Part shown: one piece after another, positions 27,729 through 36,321 of the stretch
Numbering within the stretch: the first letter of the stretch is position 1
How the letters are laid out: every line of letters begins with the position of its first letter
DNA from: Methanobacterium veterum
GTDB lineage: Archaea; Methanobacteriota; Methanobacteria; Methanobacteriales; Methanobacteriaceae
Assembly: GCF_000745485.1 (NCBI RefSeq)
Contig: NZ_JQJK01000008.1
Coordinates: 620,001-684,000, forward strand
Reading direction: 5' to 3'
DNA: 64,000 nt
Position numbers and translations under genes: made by a program
Notes under the pieces: generated by a model
Told to the model about the DNA's origin: nothing
The model's database searches: none
The model's input: the letters and a program-made list of their open reading frames with translations, nothing else

Positions 27729-28277
27729 ATGATTTATCTAAAAGAAGCAGTGCTGCAAGACAGAAAAAATTTACAACTGGCTTTATTTTTCAGACTTTTC
27801 CTCTTTTCTAAATGAATTACAATCTTCTGGCCAAATTCCTTCACCCCATAAATTTAAAGAAGATTATGAAGACTTTTTTTTGAAAGTTCTAGTCCAGAAA
27901 AAGGACAGGGATACATTATAATTATTAAAGAAAATGAAGAAGATGAAATAGGGTTTATATCCTACACATCCTTTCATTTAATAAACGGAATTGCCGAACT
28001 GGACATATGGCTTAAATCACTTAATTATACCGGCAAAGGGCATGGAACATCTGCTTTAAAGAATTTAAGTGAGAGATTATTCAATGAAGGATTTCATACT
28101 TTGATTATAAGGCCTTGTGCAAAAAATATTCGAGCGGTAAATTCATATAAAAAAGCAGGATTTGTTGAATCTGTTTTTGAACCTGAAAAATATTATAAAA
28201 AAGAATATATTGACAAATATGCACCTGGAGATTGTAAAGAGGGTGAAGATATATTTATGGTATTAAAAAATATTTAA
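27729..28277 (+). pseudogene. GNAT acetyltransferase gene with two compensating frameshifts
   Basis: Three frames join to a GNAT protein: MIYLKEAVLQDRKNLQLA in the first; FSSFLNELQSSGQIPSPHKFKEDYEDF in the second; then SSSPEKGQGYIIIIKENEEDEIGFISYTSF through NYTGKGHGTSALKNLSERLF (acetyl-CoA loop) and CAKNIRAVNSYKKAGFVE in the first-compatible frame. One shift is near 27785-27795; the other is a run of 8 T at 27874-27881, where 9 would restore frame. Either a recent pseudogene or two homopolymer sequencing errors. Confidence 0.8.
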
Positions 28278-28370
28278 AATAATTTTGCCAATATTTTTAA
28301 CAATAAAACTTTTAATTCAGTTTAATCTAATATTTATTGACAACAGTTTTGCGGAGCAATTCACCTGCTC

Positions 28371-28398
28371 AAAAATCATTTGCCGGGATAGTCAAGTC
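28371..28398 (+). pseudogene. duplicated 5' fragment of tRNA-Ser
   Basis: Bases 28371-28393 are identical to 28552-28574, and the next five differ by one base. The copy contains 8 bases of 5' flank and the first 20 bases of the tRNA, then is cut off by hairpin cluster G. It cannot fold as a tRNA. Confidence 0.8.
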
Positions 28399-28551
28399 CA
28401 ACCGCTCAAAAATCGTTAAATTTTTGGCGCCCCGAACATGAAATGTTCGAGGGCTTTTTTAAAAAAGCCGTCGAAAATCGAAGATTTTCGGGCTGCAAAA
28501 ACATTGTTTTTGCAAGGTTGATCAAAAACACTCTCCTCTAAAAACCAAATA
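28394..28551. repeat. Hairpin cluster G between tRNA copies
   Basis: Five hairpins in a row: CAAAAAT/ATTTTTG, CGAACAT-GAA-ATGTTCG, GGCTTTTTT/AAAAAAGCC, CGAAAATC-GAA-GATTTTCG and GCAAAAAC-ATT-GTTTTTGC, joined by linkers such as GCGCC and GAGGGC. The cluster separates the duplicated tRNA 5' end from the intact tRNA, so the original promoter has probably been pushed about 180 bases away. Confidence 0.85.
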
Positions 28552-28561
28552 AAAAATCATT

Positions 28562-28646
<85 letters not shown>

Positions 28647-28715
28647 TAATTTCCTTTTAAAATGAAACTAAATATGTAATTATTCCAGAATTTATATAAC
28701 TACTTAAATGAGTGC

Positions 28716-28967
28716 CTATTTTTTTGGCATTTCCACACCATATCGCGCTAAAGATCTTGCAATTACATAAGTTGCTATGAGGGCTATGATAGTTACAATT
28801 ATGGCATAGATAAAGAGTCCCATGAGCGCATTACCGGTGCCTATATACAAAAGGATCAAAGCTTGTATTGCCTGGTTCCATGCAAGTGCGGCAATTAAAC
28901 CAAATGCAGCAGTGATTAAAGCAGCGAAAGTTTGCAGAAATAATTTTTTTGAATCATCACTATCCAT
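28716..28967 (-). CDS. DUF5654 membrane protein
   Basis: 83 residues: a short cytosolic N-terminus, KKLFLQTFAALITAAFGLIAALAWNQAIQAL (first span) and FIYAIIVTIIALIATYVIARSLARYG (second span). This is the DUF5654 pattern, common in methanogens, function unknown. It is about 70% identical by eye to the gene at 29921. Ribosome binding site GGAGGTAAC lies ahead of ATG 28967. Confidence 0.85.
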   Translation of the reverse strand: MDSDDSKKLFLQTFAALITAAFGLIAALAWNQAIQALILLYIGTGNALMGLFIYAIIVTIIALIATYVIARSLARYGVEMPKK

Positions 28968-29173
28968 TCAGTTACCTCCAATTTATTTAGTAATAATAAT
29001 TATATAAATAATGTTATTTATTTTGTTCAGTTTAGTTAAATTGAGTTAAAAGAGGTTGTTATAACAAATAATAATTTACAAAAAGTACGGATAATTTATA
29101 TTTAATATCATAAGACAGTATGATTACTATTTTTTAGCCAGATTTATATTACTAAATAAACATAAAAAACAAT

Positions 29174-29821
29174 ATGAATGTTATAATAACTATCCTGTTG
29201 ATTATTTTAGTAATCTTCATTTTATGGCAGGTACTTATAAGGGTCTTGAGACGATTTTTTGATTTTCCAGCCCCTGCATTTATAGGTAAGTTTTTAGACA
29301 GTGATTTTAGAAGGAAAATGCAGCCCCCCGACAAAATAATTAGCAGAAGCAAAATAAAAGAAGGAATGAAAGTTCTGGAAGTAGGATGCGGCAGCGGTGC
29401 ATTTACAACATTTGTGGCAAGAGCTGTTGGAGATAAAGGTGAGGTATTTGCACTTGATATACAGCCAGAGATGTTAAAACAGATAGAAAATAAACTAAAA
29501 CAGCCTGAAAATAAGGATATAAAAAATATCCATCTAATTGAGGGAGATGCACTCAACATGCCCCTAGAAGACAACACTTTTGATCTGGTATATAGCATAA
29601 CAGTTTTTCAGGAGCTGCCAGATAAAAATAAAGCGTTGAAAGAAATGAAAAGAGTTTTAAAACCTAATGGAATTCTCGCAATTACCGAGTTTTTACCTGA
29701 TCCAGATTACCCCCTCAAATCAACTACTGTTAAAATAGGCACGCGTGAAGGTTTTATTTTAGATGATATTGGCGGAAATTTCTGGAACTACACAGCACGG
29801 TTCATAAAGCCCCATAATTAA
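29174..29821 (+). CDS. membrane-anchored class I SAM methyltransferase
   Basis: 215 residues. Residues 2-20 form a hydrophobic anchor; the methyltransferase begins with SKIKEGMKVLEVGCGSGAFT (motif I), VFALDIQPEML (motif II acid), LIEGDALNMPLEDNTFDLVYSITVFQELPDK (motif post-II to III) and VLKPNGILAITEFLPDPDYP. This is a UbiE/Methyltransf_11-like enzyme; substrate unknown, the anchor suggests a lipid. It lies between the two DUF5654 genes, which are transcribed in the opposite direction. Confidence 0.92.
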   Translation: MNVIITILLIILVIFILWQVLIRVLRRFFDFPAPAFIGKFLDSDFRRKMQPPDKIISRSKIKEGMKVLEVGCGSGAFTTFVARAVGDKGEVFALDIQPEMLKQIENKLKQPENKDIKNIHLIEGDALNMPLEDNTFDLVYSITVFQELPDKNKALKEMKRVLKPNGILAITEFLPDPDYPLKSTTVKIGTREGFILDDIGGNFWNYTARFIKPHN

Positions 29822-29920
29822 TTTAATTAAAATTAAAGTTCAATTCACTGAAATAACATTTTTTTTAATATCCAAGACCTATTCCGTATATTAAAAAGAA
29901 AATAAAATTAAAAAGTCAAT

Positions 29921-30178
29921 TTATTTCTTATTAAGCTCCATCCCATACCGCGACAAAGCCCTTGCGATTACATAAGTAACTGAAATAGCTATAACTGTAA
30001 CAATTATCGCATATACAAATAATCCCATTAATTCATTACCTGATTTGAAGAATTGAGCAATCAAAGCTTTAATAGCTTCATTCCAGGCAAGAGCTGCAAT
30101 TAACCCAAATGCTGCAGTAATCAATGCCGCAAATGTTTCAAGGAATAGTTTCTTTGCATCTACTTCTCCCATGTACAT
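29921..30178 (-). CDS. DUF5654 membrane protein, paralog
   Basis: 85 residues; KKLFLETFAALITAAFGLIAALAWNEAIKALIAQF and FVYAIIVTVIAISVTYVIARALSRYGMEL mirror the protein at 28716 almost position for position. Two predicted spans. The two paralogs share orientation, with the methyltransferase gene between them, which suggests duplication followed by insertion or inversion of the middle gene. Function unknown. Confidence 0.85.
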   Translation of the reverse strand: MYMGEVDAKKLFLETFAALITAAFGLIAALAWNEAIKALIAQFFKSGNELMGLFVYAIIVTVIAISVTYVIARALSRYGMELNKK

Positions 30179-30567
30179 CCTCCCAAAATGGATTAAATGA
30201 TAATGATTCCCTCAACATATATACTATTCCATGAAAAATAAAAATCAAATATTGCTTTTTACATTCCAATCCTGCCCTTAACTTATATCCTTGAAAGGGA
30301 AGTGCGAATCATTTATTTTAAATTAGTTATCGCCCTCTAGAACAAATTTCAACTGAAAATATCCCCTCAAGTTTTAAAATACTATTTTTTTATTGTAAAA
30401 GTAATTTATTGTCTTTATTTACATCTAAAAAATAGAAACATGTCCCTATTTCGAATTAGATTAGTTTTCAGGTGCTCTTACATAAATGAGTATCCTTATG
30501 AGATTCATATTTACAGTACATGTTCTAAAAACTAATTTAAAAATATAAGCCTATTTAGAGGCGTTTT
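30179..30567. other. intergenic, no gene seen
   Basis: 389 A+T-rich bases between DUF5654 and the first GyrI-like gene. Divergent promoters are expected. No hairpin cluster and no open frame with a ribosome binding site. Confidence 0.5.
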
Positions 30568-31023
30568 ATGGAAATAAAATTTAAAAATATCAAAGAAAAG
30601 CAGGTAGCATATATAATAGCAACCGGACGTGACAATATACCCTACATTTTTGGTGAATTAATAGAGTACATTATAAAAAACAATATATTAACTATTGAAC
30701 ATTATTACTGTACCTTTTTTAACAACACCATCAATGTAGACCATGAAGAGTTGCATTATGAAATAGGAATTCCCATCACGGGAGATGTGTCTGGAGAAGG
30801 GAGGATACAAATTAAAAAAATACCTGAAAATCAAGTTGTATCAACTATACATAAAGGCAGCTATAATAAGATGAATCAGGTCTACCACACTTTACTGGAA
30901 CATGCCGTTAAAAATGGATATTTAATATCCGGACCTGCTACTGAGATTTATATTAACAGCACCCCTGAAGTCTTAAGAAATGAAGTATTAGTTGAAGTGC
31001 GTTTTCCTGTAATTAAAAAGTAA
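30568..31023 (+). CDS. GyrI-like small-molecule-binding domain protein, copy 1
   Basis: 151 residues forming a single GyrI/AraC-effector-binding (SHS2-derived) domain: KEKQVAYIIATGRDNIPYIFGELIEYI, CTFFNN, DHEELHYEIGIPITG, IKKIPENQVVSTIHKGSYNKMNQVYHTLLEHAVKNGY and GPATEIYINSTPEVLRNEVLVEVRFPV. Such stand-alone domains bind drugs or hydrolyse xenobiotics in some cases. It is the most divergent of three tandem paralogs and has an unusual Asn-rich active-site strand. Confidence 0.88.
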   Translation: MEIKFKNIKEKQVAYIIATGRDNIPYIFGELIEYIIKNNILTIEHYYCTFFNNTINVDHEELHYEIGIPITGDVSGEGRIQIKKIPENQVVSTIHKGSYNKMNQVYHTLLEHAVKNGYLISGPATEIYINSTPEVLRNEVLVEVRFPVIKK

Positions 31024-31217
31024 ATATGCATTTTTACAATCGTTTTTCATTTAATACAAAATAATAAATCCATTTGACCAATAAACGTGATATTATTCTT
31101 ATTTTAATATTTAGTAGTTTTCATGCGCTCTTACTAAATCTATATTTCTATTATCCATATACTTGTTATAATATAATAAATATCTTTATTTTAAAGAAAT
31201 TGTCAGGAAGTACAATT

Positions 31218-31676
31218 ATGAAAATAGAAATTAAGAATATAAAAGAAAGTAAAGCAGCTTATGTATCTGTAACCGGTCCTTACGATCAGATACCTGAAAT
31301 TTTAGAAGAAGTAGTTGGTTATGTTACGGCAGAGAATTTACAGATTACAGAGCCTCCTTATGGAGTATACATAAATAGTCCAATGGATGTACCTCCAGAA
31401 GAACTACAATATGAAATGGGGATTACATTTATAGGAGATGCAAATGGAAACAGTAAAGTTAAAATTAAAGAAATTCCTGCCCATCAAGCCGTTTCTACAG
31501 TATACAAAGGACCATACGGACAGGCTGCGCAGATATATCAAGCTTTAATTAAATATGCCGATGAAAACGGTTATAATATAGTAGGACCAGTTAAAGAAAT
31601 ATACATGAACAATCCTATGGAAGTATCAGAGAACGAGTTACTTACTGAGGTTCAATTTCCAGTGATGAAAAAATAG
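31218..31676 (+). CDS. GyrI-like domain protein, copy 2
   Basis: 152 residues: MKIEIKNIKESKAAYVSVTGPYDQI…, PYGVYINSPMDVPPEELQYEMGITF, IPAHQAVSTVYKGPYGQAAQIYQALIKYADENGY, GPVKEIYMNNPMEVSENELLTEVQFPV. ATG 31218 is chosen from the homology with copies 1 and 3 and a GGAAG ahead of it; the open frame extends 48 codons further upstream from a TTG, but that part is hydrophobic and non-homologous. Gap of 38 bases to copy 3. Confidence 0.88.
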   Translation: MKIEIKNIKESKAAYVSVTGPYDQIPEILEEVVGYVTAENLQITEPPYGVYINSPMDVPPEELQYEMGITFIGDANGNSKVKIKEIPAHQAVSTVYKGPYGQAAQIYQALIKYADENGYNIVGPVKEIYMNNPMEVSENELLTEVQFPVMKK

Positions 31677-31714
31677 TTACGTATGCAGGTCAATAGTTTA
31701 CCCGAGGAATAATT

Positions 31715-32176
31715 ATGGAAGTACAAGAGAAAAGAGTTAAAGATACACAGGTAGCCTTTATGCGGTACAAAGGTGGTTACGAGAAGATTCCGGAACTTAT
31801 TGCAGAAACAGTACAATGGGTAACAGACAAAGGATTGAATATGACTGGAATGATTTATGGAGCTTATTTTAACAGCCCCGAAGATGTACCCCCAGAACAA
31901 CTGCGTTATGAAATAGGTGCTTCCTTCGAAGGTAATGCAGAAGATGAAGGAAAAGTAATGGTTAAAATAATTCCAGAACATACTGTAATTACAACACTTC
32001 ATAAAGGACCTTATACCGAAGTTGGGCCTGTAATCCGTGGATTAGCAGAATATGCAGATAAAAATGGATATGATATAATAGGGCCTGTTACAGAAGTTTA
32101 TCTTAACAATCCCAGTGAAACAGAACCAAGTGAATTGCTCACTGAAGTGCAGTTTCCAGTAATTAAAATAGGGTAA
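31715..32176 (+). CDS. GyrI-like domain protein, copy 3
   Basis: 153 residues, closest to copy 2 (PEDVPPEQLRYEIGASFEG, IIPEHTVITTLHKGPYTEVGPVIRGLAEYADKNGYDIIGPVTEVYLNNPSE). Same fold, retained Glu and Tyr positions (PPEQLRYE, HKGPY). GAGGAATA before ATG 31715. The three genes are successive products of tandem duplication and may be one transcript; no linked transcription factor is seen. Confidence 0.9.
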   Translation: MEVQEKRVKDTQVAFMRYKGGYEKIPELIAETVQWVTDKGLNMTGMIYGAYFNSPEDVPPEQLRYEIGASFEGNAEDEGKVMVKIIPEHTVITTLHKGPYTEVGPVIRGLAEYADKNGYDIIGPVTEVYLNNPSETEPSELLTEVQFPVIKIG

Positions 32177-32235
32177 TAACCTTTGAATTTAGTCAACTCC
32201 ATGATTAAAACCATTTTCTTTTATTTATGGTGGAA

Positions 32236-32709
32236 CTATATTCTACAATCTAATTTTTCTGCCCTGCAAAATTCCACTATTTCTTTTTCAATAATTTCCC
32301 AGTACAGAGTTTTCAGGAGAATAAATTTCATATATTTTGACAGTAAATCATAGTGTTTATCTCCTAAAAACTCTTTAACACATCCCCAACAGTTCCAGTA
32401 ACATTCAAATTTTCAAACATGTTAAAAATCTGTCAAAATCTATGATTTTGATGTTTGAAAATCGGAGATTTTCAACCGTGAAAAATGAAATTTTTCACAT
32501 GTTGAAGGAAAACCGTAGCTTACGAAACCAAAGGTTTCGTGCTGTCGAAAGCGTGCTTTCGACGCCCCGAACATTTCATGTTCGAGGGCTCCAAAAATTC
32601 AGAGAATTTTTGAGAGGTTTTCCTGAACAGCAAAATAATCGGCATAACCTGCGATGGGAATTCCAGTTTTTGAAATGATTGATTTTAATTCTATTTCTCC
32701 AGTTATCAT
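32236..32709 (-). pseudogene. unidentified gene broken by hairpin cluster H
   Basis: Leftward from ATG 32709 the frame reads MITGEIELKSIISKTGIPIAGYADYFAVQEN and then meets a stop inside the hairpin cluster. Beyond the cluster a coding-like stretch resumes: MFENLNVTGTVGDVLK, then after a one-base shift EFLGDKHYDLLSKYMKFILLKTLYWEIIEKEIVEFCRAEKLDCRI and stop at 32236. I infer one ancestral protein of about 90 residues. The family is not recognised. Confidence 0.55.
32415..32632. repeat. Hairpin cluster H, nested
   Basis: Hairpins CAAAATC/GATTTTG, TTGAAAATC/GATTTTCAA, GTGAAAAAT-GAA-ATTTTTCAC, then an outer AGGAAAACC/GGTTTTCCT that encloses CGAAACC/GGTTTCG, TCGAAAGC/GCTTTCGA, CGAACAT-TTC-ATGTTCG and AAAAATTC/GAATTTTT. 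The cruciform of cluster members CGAACAT…ATGTTCG has the loop inverted relative to cluster G. Confidence 0.88.
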
Positions 32710-32873
32710 TTCAAATCCAAAGATAATATTAATTTAAAATTTTTCAAAGTACAATGTTAAATTAACGGACATTATACATTCAATAAATACATAAATCATT
32801 GTACTTTATCCGGGACATGAACGTTAAAATTTATAATTCCGAATTAGATACATTTAATTAAGGAGGGAAATAT

Positions 32874-33335
32874 TTGGTTGATGTATGTATTAAAAAACTA
32901 AAAGAGAATGTAAATATTCCTTACAACTTGTTATTTTTAGCTGATGACTCCAAAGAAGCTATTGAGGATTATATTAAAAGAGGAACTTGTTATGGTGCAT
33001 ATATTGGCCACGAAATAGTTGGAATTTACGTAATTTTAAAAACAAGACCATTTACAATGGAATTAGTAAATATTGCTGTGAAAAAGCAATACCAGAATAA
33101 GGGAATTGGAAAGAAAATGGTTTTAGATGCCATAACTAAATCCAGATTAAAGAATGCAAAAATCCTAGAGGTTTGCACAGGAAATTGTGGCATTTCACAA
33201 ATAGCATTATATCAAAAATGTGGTTTTAGGATTACTGGCATTGATCGTGACTATTTTAAGCAGCATTATAAAGAAAAAATAATAGAAAATGGTATTGAAT
33301 GTATGGATATGGTAAGATTAAGCATTAATTTATAA
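32874..33335 (+). CDS. GNAT-family N-acetyltransferase
   Basis: 153 residues. VNIAVKKQYQNKGIGKKMVLDAITKSR contains the acetyl-CoA pyrophosphate loop (Q/RxxGxG/A), and LYQKCGFRITGIDRDYFKQHY is the terminal strand-helix of the family. TTG 32874 is the start: AGGAGGGA lies six bases upstream. Acceptor unknown. Followed 18 bases later by the epimerase gene, with which it may be co-transcribed. Confidence 0.9.
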   Translation: MVDVCIKKLKENVNIPYNLLFLADDSKEAIEDYIKRGTCYGAYIGHEIVGIYVILKTRPFTMELVNIAVKKQYQNKGIGKKMVLDAITKSRLKNAKILEVCTGNCGISQIALYQKCGFRITGIDRDYFKQHYKEKIIENGIECMDMVRLSINL

Positions 33336-33353
33336 TAGTGGATTAAGATAACA

Positions 33354-34334
33354 ATGATAGCTGTTACAGGCGCGACAGGGCACATTGGAAATGTACTCGT
33401 CCGCAAACTACTGGCAAGAGGCGAAACTGTAAGGGTAATTATACCCCCATTTGAAGACACCGAGCCTCTTAACGGATTAGAAGTTGAAATAGTTGAAGGC
33501 GATGTGCGTGATGCGGATTCACTTATTAAAGCATTTCGTGGCGCCGAAATTGTCTATCATTTAGCAGGTATTGTAACAATATCATCTGGAAATGATGATT
33601 TTCTTTACCATGTGAACGTTGAAGGAACAAAAAACATTGTTAACGCCTGTTTAAAAAATAATGTGAAACGCATGGTCTATGTTAGCTCTGTTCATGCCCT
33701 TAAAGAACCTCCTCACGGTACAGTAATTGATGAAACATGCGATTACGATCCAGAATGTACAAGGGGAAGCTACGACAGGTCAAAGGCTTTAGCATCTCTT
33801 GAAGTGATTAAAGGTATTGACAAAAACCTTGATGCAGTGCTGGTTTGTCCCAGTGGAGTTATAGGGCCTTATGATTACAGAATATCTCAAATGGGACATT
33901 TGTTTATTAACTTTATGAAAGGCGATTTAAAAGCCCGAGTTGATGGGGCTTATGACTTTGTTGATGTTCGAGATGTGGCAGAGGGAATAATACTGGCCTG
34001 CAAAAAGGGAAAATGCGGCGAAAGCTACGTTTTGGCCGGCGAACAGATTTCAGTACAGGACTTATTTTTGGAGCTTGAAAAACTTACTGGAATAAAAGCT
34101 CCCTCATTAAAAGTACCGTTATGGCTTGTCAAGGCAGTAAGTAAAGTTTATCCATTGTATTATAAAGTTACTGGCAAAGAACCTCTTTTTACGGCATATT
34201 CCATTGAGGTAATTAACAGTAACTCCAAAATAAGCTCTAATAAAGCGTTTAATGAGCTAGGTTATTTTCCCAGACCTATAAAAGAATCAATTAAAGATTC
34301 TGTGGAATGGATCAGGAAAAATATTGATTTCTAA
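33354..34334 (+). CDS. NAD-dependent epimerase/dehydratase (extended SDR)
   Basis: 326 residues. VTGATGHIGNVLVRKL is the NAD-binding GxxGxxG, EGDVRDADSL follows, and VYVSSVHAL with SYDRSKALASLEV gives the catalytic Ser, Tyr and Lys (YxxxK is Y-DRS-K). The C-terminal half (DVRDVAEGIILACKKG, GESYVLAGEQISVQDLF) fits dihydroflavonol-reductase-like and nucleoside-sugar epimerases. Substrate unknown. No ribosome binding site at ATG 33354. Confidence 0.92.
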   Translation: MIAVTGATGHIGNVLVRKLLARGETVRVIIPPFEDTEPLNGLEVEIVEGDVRDADSLIKAFRGAEIVYHLAGIVTISSGNDDFLYHVNVEGTKNIVNACLKNNVKRMVYVSSVHALKEPPHGTVIDETCDYDPECTRGSYDRSKALASLEVIKGIDKNLDAVLVCPSGVIGPYDYRISQMGHLFINFMKGDLKARVDGAYDFVDVRDVAEGIILACKKGKCGESYVLAGEQISVQDLFLELEKLTGIKAPSLKVPLWLVKAVSKVYPLYYKVTGKEPLFTAYSIEVINSNSKISSNKAFNELGYFPRPIKESIKDSVEWIRKNIDF

Positions 34335-34427
34335 CTATTTGACCCTTCAGCATTAAAATAGTTTTAACTTGTTTTCTGTTTTATTTAGATCAAAATACCG
34401 CAATCTATTTATATAAGTTTCACAATA

Positions 34428-34551
34428 ATATCGATCAGTCGATATCGAGTACTTGATATTGATAATATGAATATACTTTAAATTTAATGTAAAAGAAAGT
34501 ATAACTAATATTCAATATCAAGTTAACGATATTATATCGGCAGTACGATAG
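34428..34551 (+). promoter_or_regulatory. Four ATATC-N8-GATAT operator copies in the padR promoter
   Basis: Three exact copies, 34428-34445, 34442-34459 and 34515-34532, and one with a last-base change (GATAG), 34534-34551, share ATATC-N8-GATA(T/G). They form two closely spaced or overlapping pairs, one over the expected start of transcription downstream of the TATA element at about 34407-34416 and one directly ahead of the ribosome binding site. PadR proteins bind such dyads, so autorepression is likely. Confidence 0.75.
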
Positions 34552-34567
34552 GAGGTAATGATTCTAT

Positions 34568-35143
34568 ATGTGGGATAACTGGAGAGATAAGTTGAGCAGT
34601 TTAAAGGACGTTCATGACAGATTGGAAGAACTAGGAAGACTTGGCGGTTTGAGAATCTGGATAATTCATGTTTTAGAGGATGGCCCAAAAAATGGTGTAG
34701 AAATTATGGACGCTATTCAAGAACATCATGAAGCAATGCATAGAATGCATGATGATCGAATGCGCCATATGAAAGAGGATAAGCATTACCAACAACATCT
34801 ACAGAGGGCAATGAAACGTACATCACGAAGACCTTCACCCGGCTCAGTGTATCCAATGCTTAAAAAAATGGTTGCTGAAGAGTTAATAGTCAAACAAGAA
34901 GACGGAAGATATAAACTTACAGATAAAGGGCAAGAAATGGCCCATAAAATATTCGGACAATTCAGATCGAGTGCAGGACAAATGGATAGAGGAGCACATG
35001 CAGTAGAACACTCATTAAACGAAATTGGTAGTTATATCTCTCTCCTTGAAAATATTAAAAGAGAGAAGTTAATTCCACATGAAGAAAGAATAGGAGAACT
35101 GAGTGAAAGGCTCAAAAAAATGAAGGATTCGCTCAAAGAGTAA
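34568..35143 (+). CDS. PadR-family regulator with His/Met-rich insert
   Basis: 191 residues. The winged helix (RLGGLRIWIIHVLEDGPKNGVEIMDAIQE … PSPGSVYPMLKKMVAEELIVKQEDGRYKLTDKG) is PadR-type. Between recognition-helix parts, residues 51-82 contain seven His and five Met, absent from ordinary PadR proteins and reminiscent of metal-responsive members such as YqjI. A C-terminal coiled helix (NIKREKLIPHEERIGELSERLKKMKDS) serves dimerisation. GGAGG precedes ATG 34568. It heads the ABC exporter genes it likely controls, and binds its own operators (inference). Confidence 0.92.
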   Translation: MWDNWRDKLSSLKDVHDRLEELGRLGGLRIWIIHVLEDGPKNGVEIMDAIQEHHEAMHRMHDDRMRHMKEDKHYQQHLQRAMKRTSRRPSPGSVYPMLKKMVAEELIVKQEDGRYKLTDKGQEMAHKIFGQFRSSAGQMDRGAHAVEHSLNEIGSYISLLENIKREKLIPHEERIGELSERLKKMKDSLKE

Positions 35144-35300
35144 TGATTTAAAGTTAATAATTAATTAAGACAACAAATAGTCCAATTACACCATAAAGAC
35201 TGCTAGAAGCAGCGTTTAGCTATATATTTTTGCGTATTTAGATTTAAGTTAGCTACGGCTCTCTTCGATCAGTAAATAAAATGAGAAATAGGAGAAAAAT

Positions 35301-36317
35301 ATGACGGAATATGCCATAGAATTAAATAAACTCACTAAAAAGTTTGGTGATTTTACAGCAGTAGATGATTTATCACTTACTGTAAAAGAGGGAGAAATAT
35401 TTGGCTTTTTAGGTCCAAATGGTGCGGGTAAAAGTACCACCATAAGAATGCTCTGTACGCTCGCCCAACCTACATCTGGATCGGCTAAAGTTGCAGGTTA
35501 TGATCTGATTAAAGATTCTGCCAGAGTTCGGGAAAATATTGGACTGGTTGCAGAGAAAATGATTATGTATGACAGACTTACCGCTGCTGAAAACCTCAGG
35601 TTCTTTGGAAAACTCTATGAAATACCAAAGCAGAAACTTGAAGAAAAAATTGACGAACTGCTTGAACTGGTTGACATGCAGGAATGGAAGAACACACAGA
35701 TATCTAAATTTTCCACAGGTATGAAACAGAGAATTAATGTTATCCGAGCATTATTGCCAGAGCCCAAGATTGTATTCATGGATGAACCAACACTCGGGCT
35801 TGACCCACAGACAACATTTTCCATAAGAGACATTACAAGGGAAATCAACGACAGTGGAGTAACAGTGATACTTACAACTCACGCCATGGTAGAAGCAGAA
35901 GCCTTGAGCGACAGAGTTGCTATTATCGACCATGGTAAAGTCGCTGCCCTTGATACGCCGCAGAAACTGAAGAATATGATAACAAACAGCGATACAACAG
36001 TTTTCGGCACCAAAATTACAAATCTAACATCTGATTTAATTGGAAAGATCAATTCACTTGATGTTGTAACTGCAGTATCCCAACAAGACGATTATAATCT
36101 GAAAATTAGTGCTAAAGGTGACGATGCACTTAATCAGATCATCGATGCGATCCGTCATGAAGGCGGTAATATCGCATCAATAACAAACAGCAATGAATCA
36201 ACTCTAGAAGATGTTTTCTTAGCTGTAACCGGTAAAGAAATGCGTGACCAGGCCAGTGAAAAAGCAGCCCCAACACATCATGGGCATGGACATGCACCTA
36301 AAGCACGGGTGAGGTGA
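35301..36317 (+). CDS. ABC transporter ATP-binding protein (DrrA type) with His-rich tail
   Basis: 338 residues. Walker A GPNGAGKST, Q-loop, signature FSTGMKQRIN, Walker B IVFMDEPTLGLDPQ and switch His in LTTHAMVEA are all present. A C-terminal DrrA-type domain follows and the end carries a tail HHGHGHAPKARVR with four His, unusual for the family and pointing to metal binding. With the permease at 36638 it forms an exporter. GGAG precedes ATG 35301; the ferredoxin gene starts four bases after its stop. Confidence 0.95.
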   Translation: MTEYAIELNKLTKKFGDFTAVDDLSLTVKEGEIFGFLGPNGAGKSTTIRMLCTLAQPTSGSAKVAGYDLIKDSARVRENIGLVAEKMIMYDRLTAAENLRFFGKLYEIPKQKLEEKIDELLELVDMQEWKNTQISKFSTGMKQRINVIRALLPEPKIVFMDEPTLGLDPQTTFSIRDITREINDSGVTVILTTHAMVEAEALSDRVAIIDHGKVAALDTPQKLKNMITNSDTTVFGTKITNLTSDLIGKINSLDVVTAVSQQDDYNLKISAKGDDALNQIIDAIRHEGGNIASITNSNESTLEDVFLAVTGKEMRDQASEKAAPTHHGHGHAPKARVR

Positions 36318-36321
36318 GATC

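Noticed and set aside
31074..31217. N-terminal extension of GyrI-like copy 2 from a TTG
   Set aside because: The extra 48 residues are not homologous to the neighbouring copies and ATG 31218 has a better ribosome binding site.
32442..32678. 78-codon frame through hairpin cluster H
   Set aside because: Its sequence is simply the hairpin repeats read as codons; minus-strand remnants of a different gene lie on both sides.
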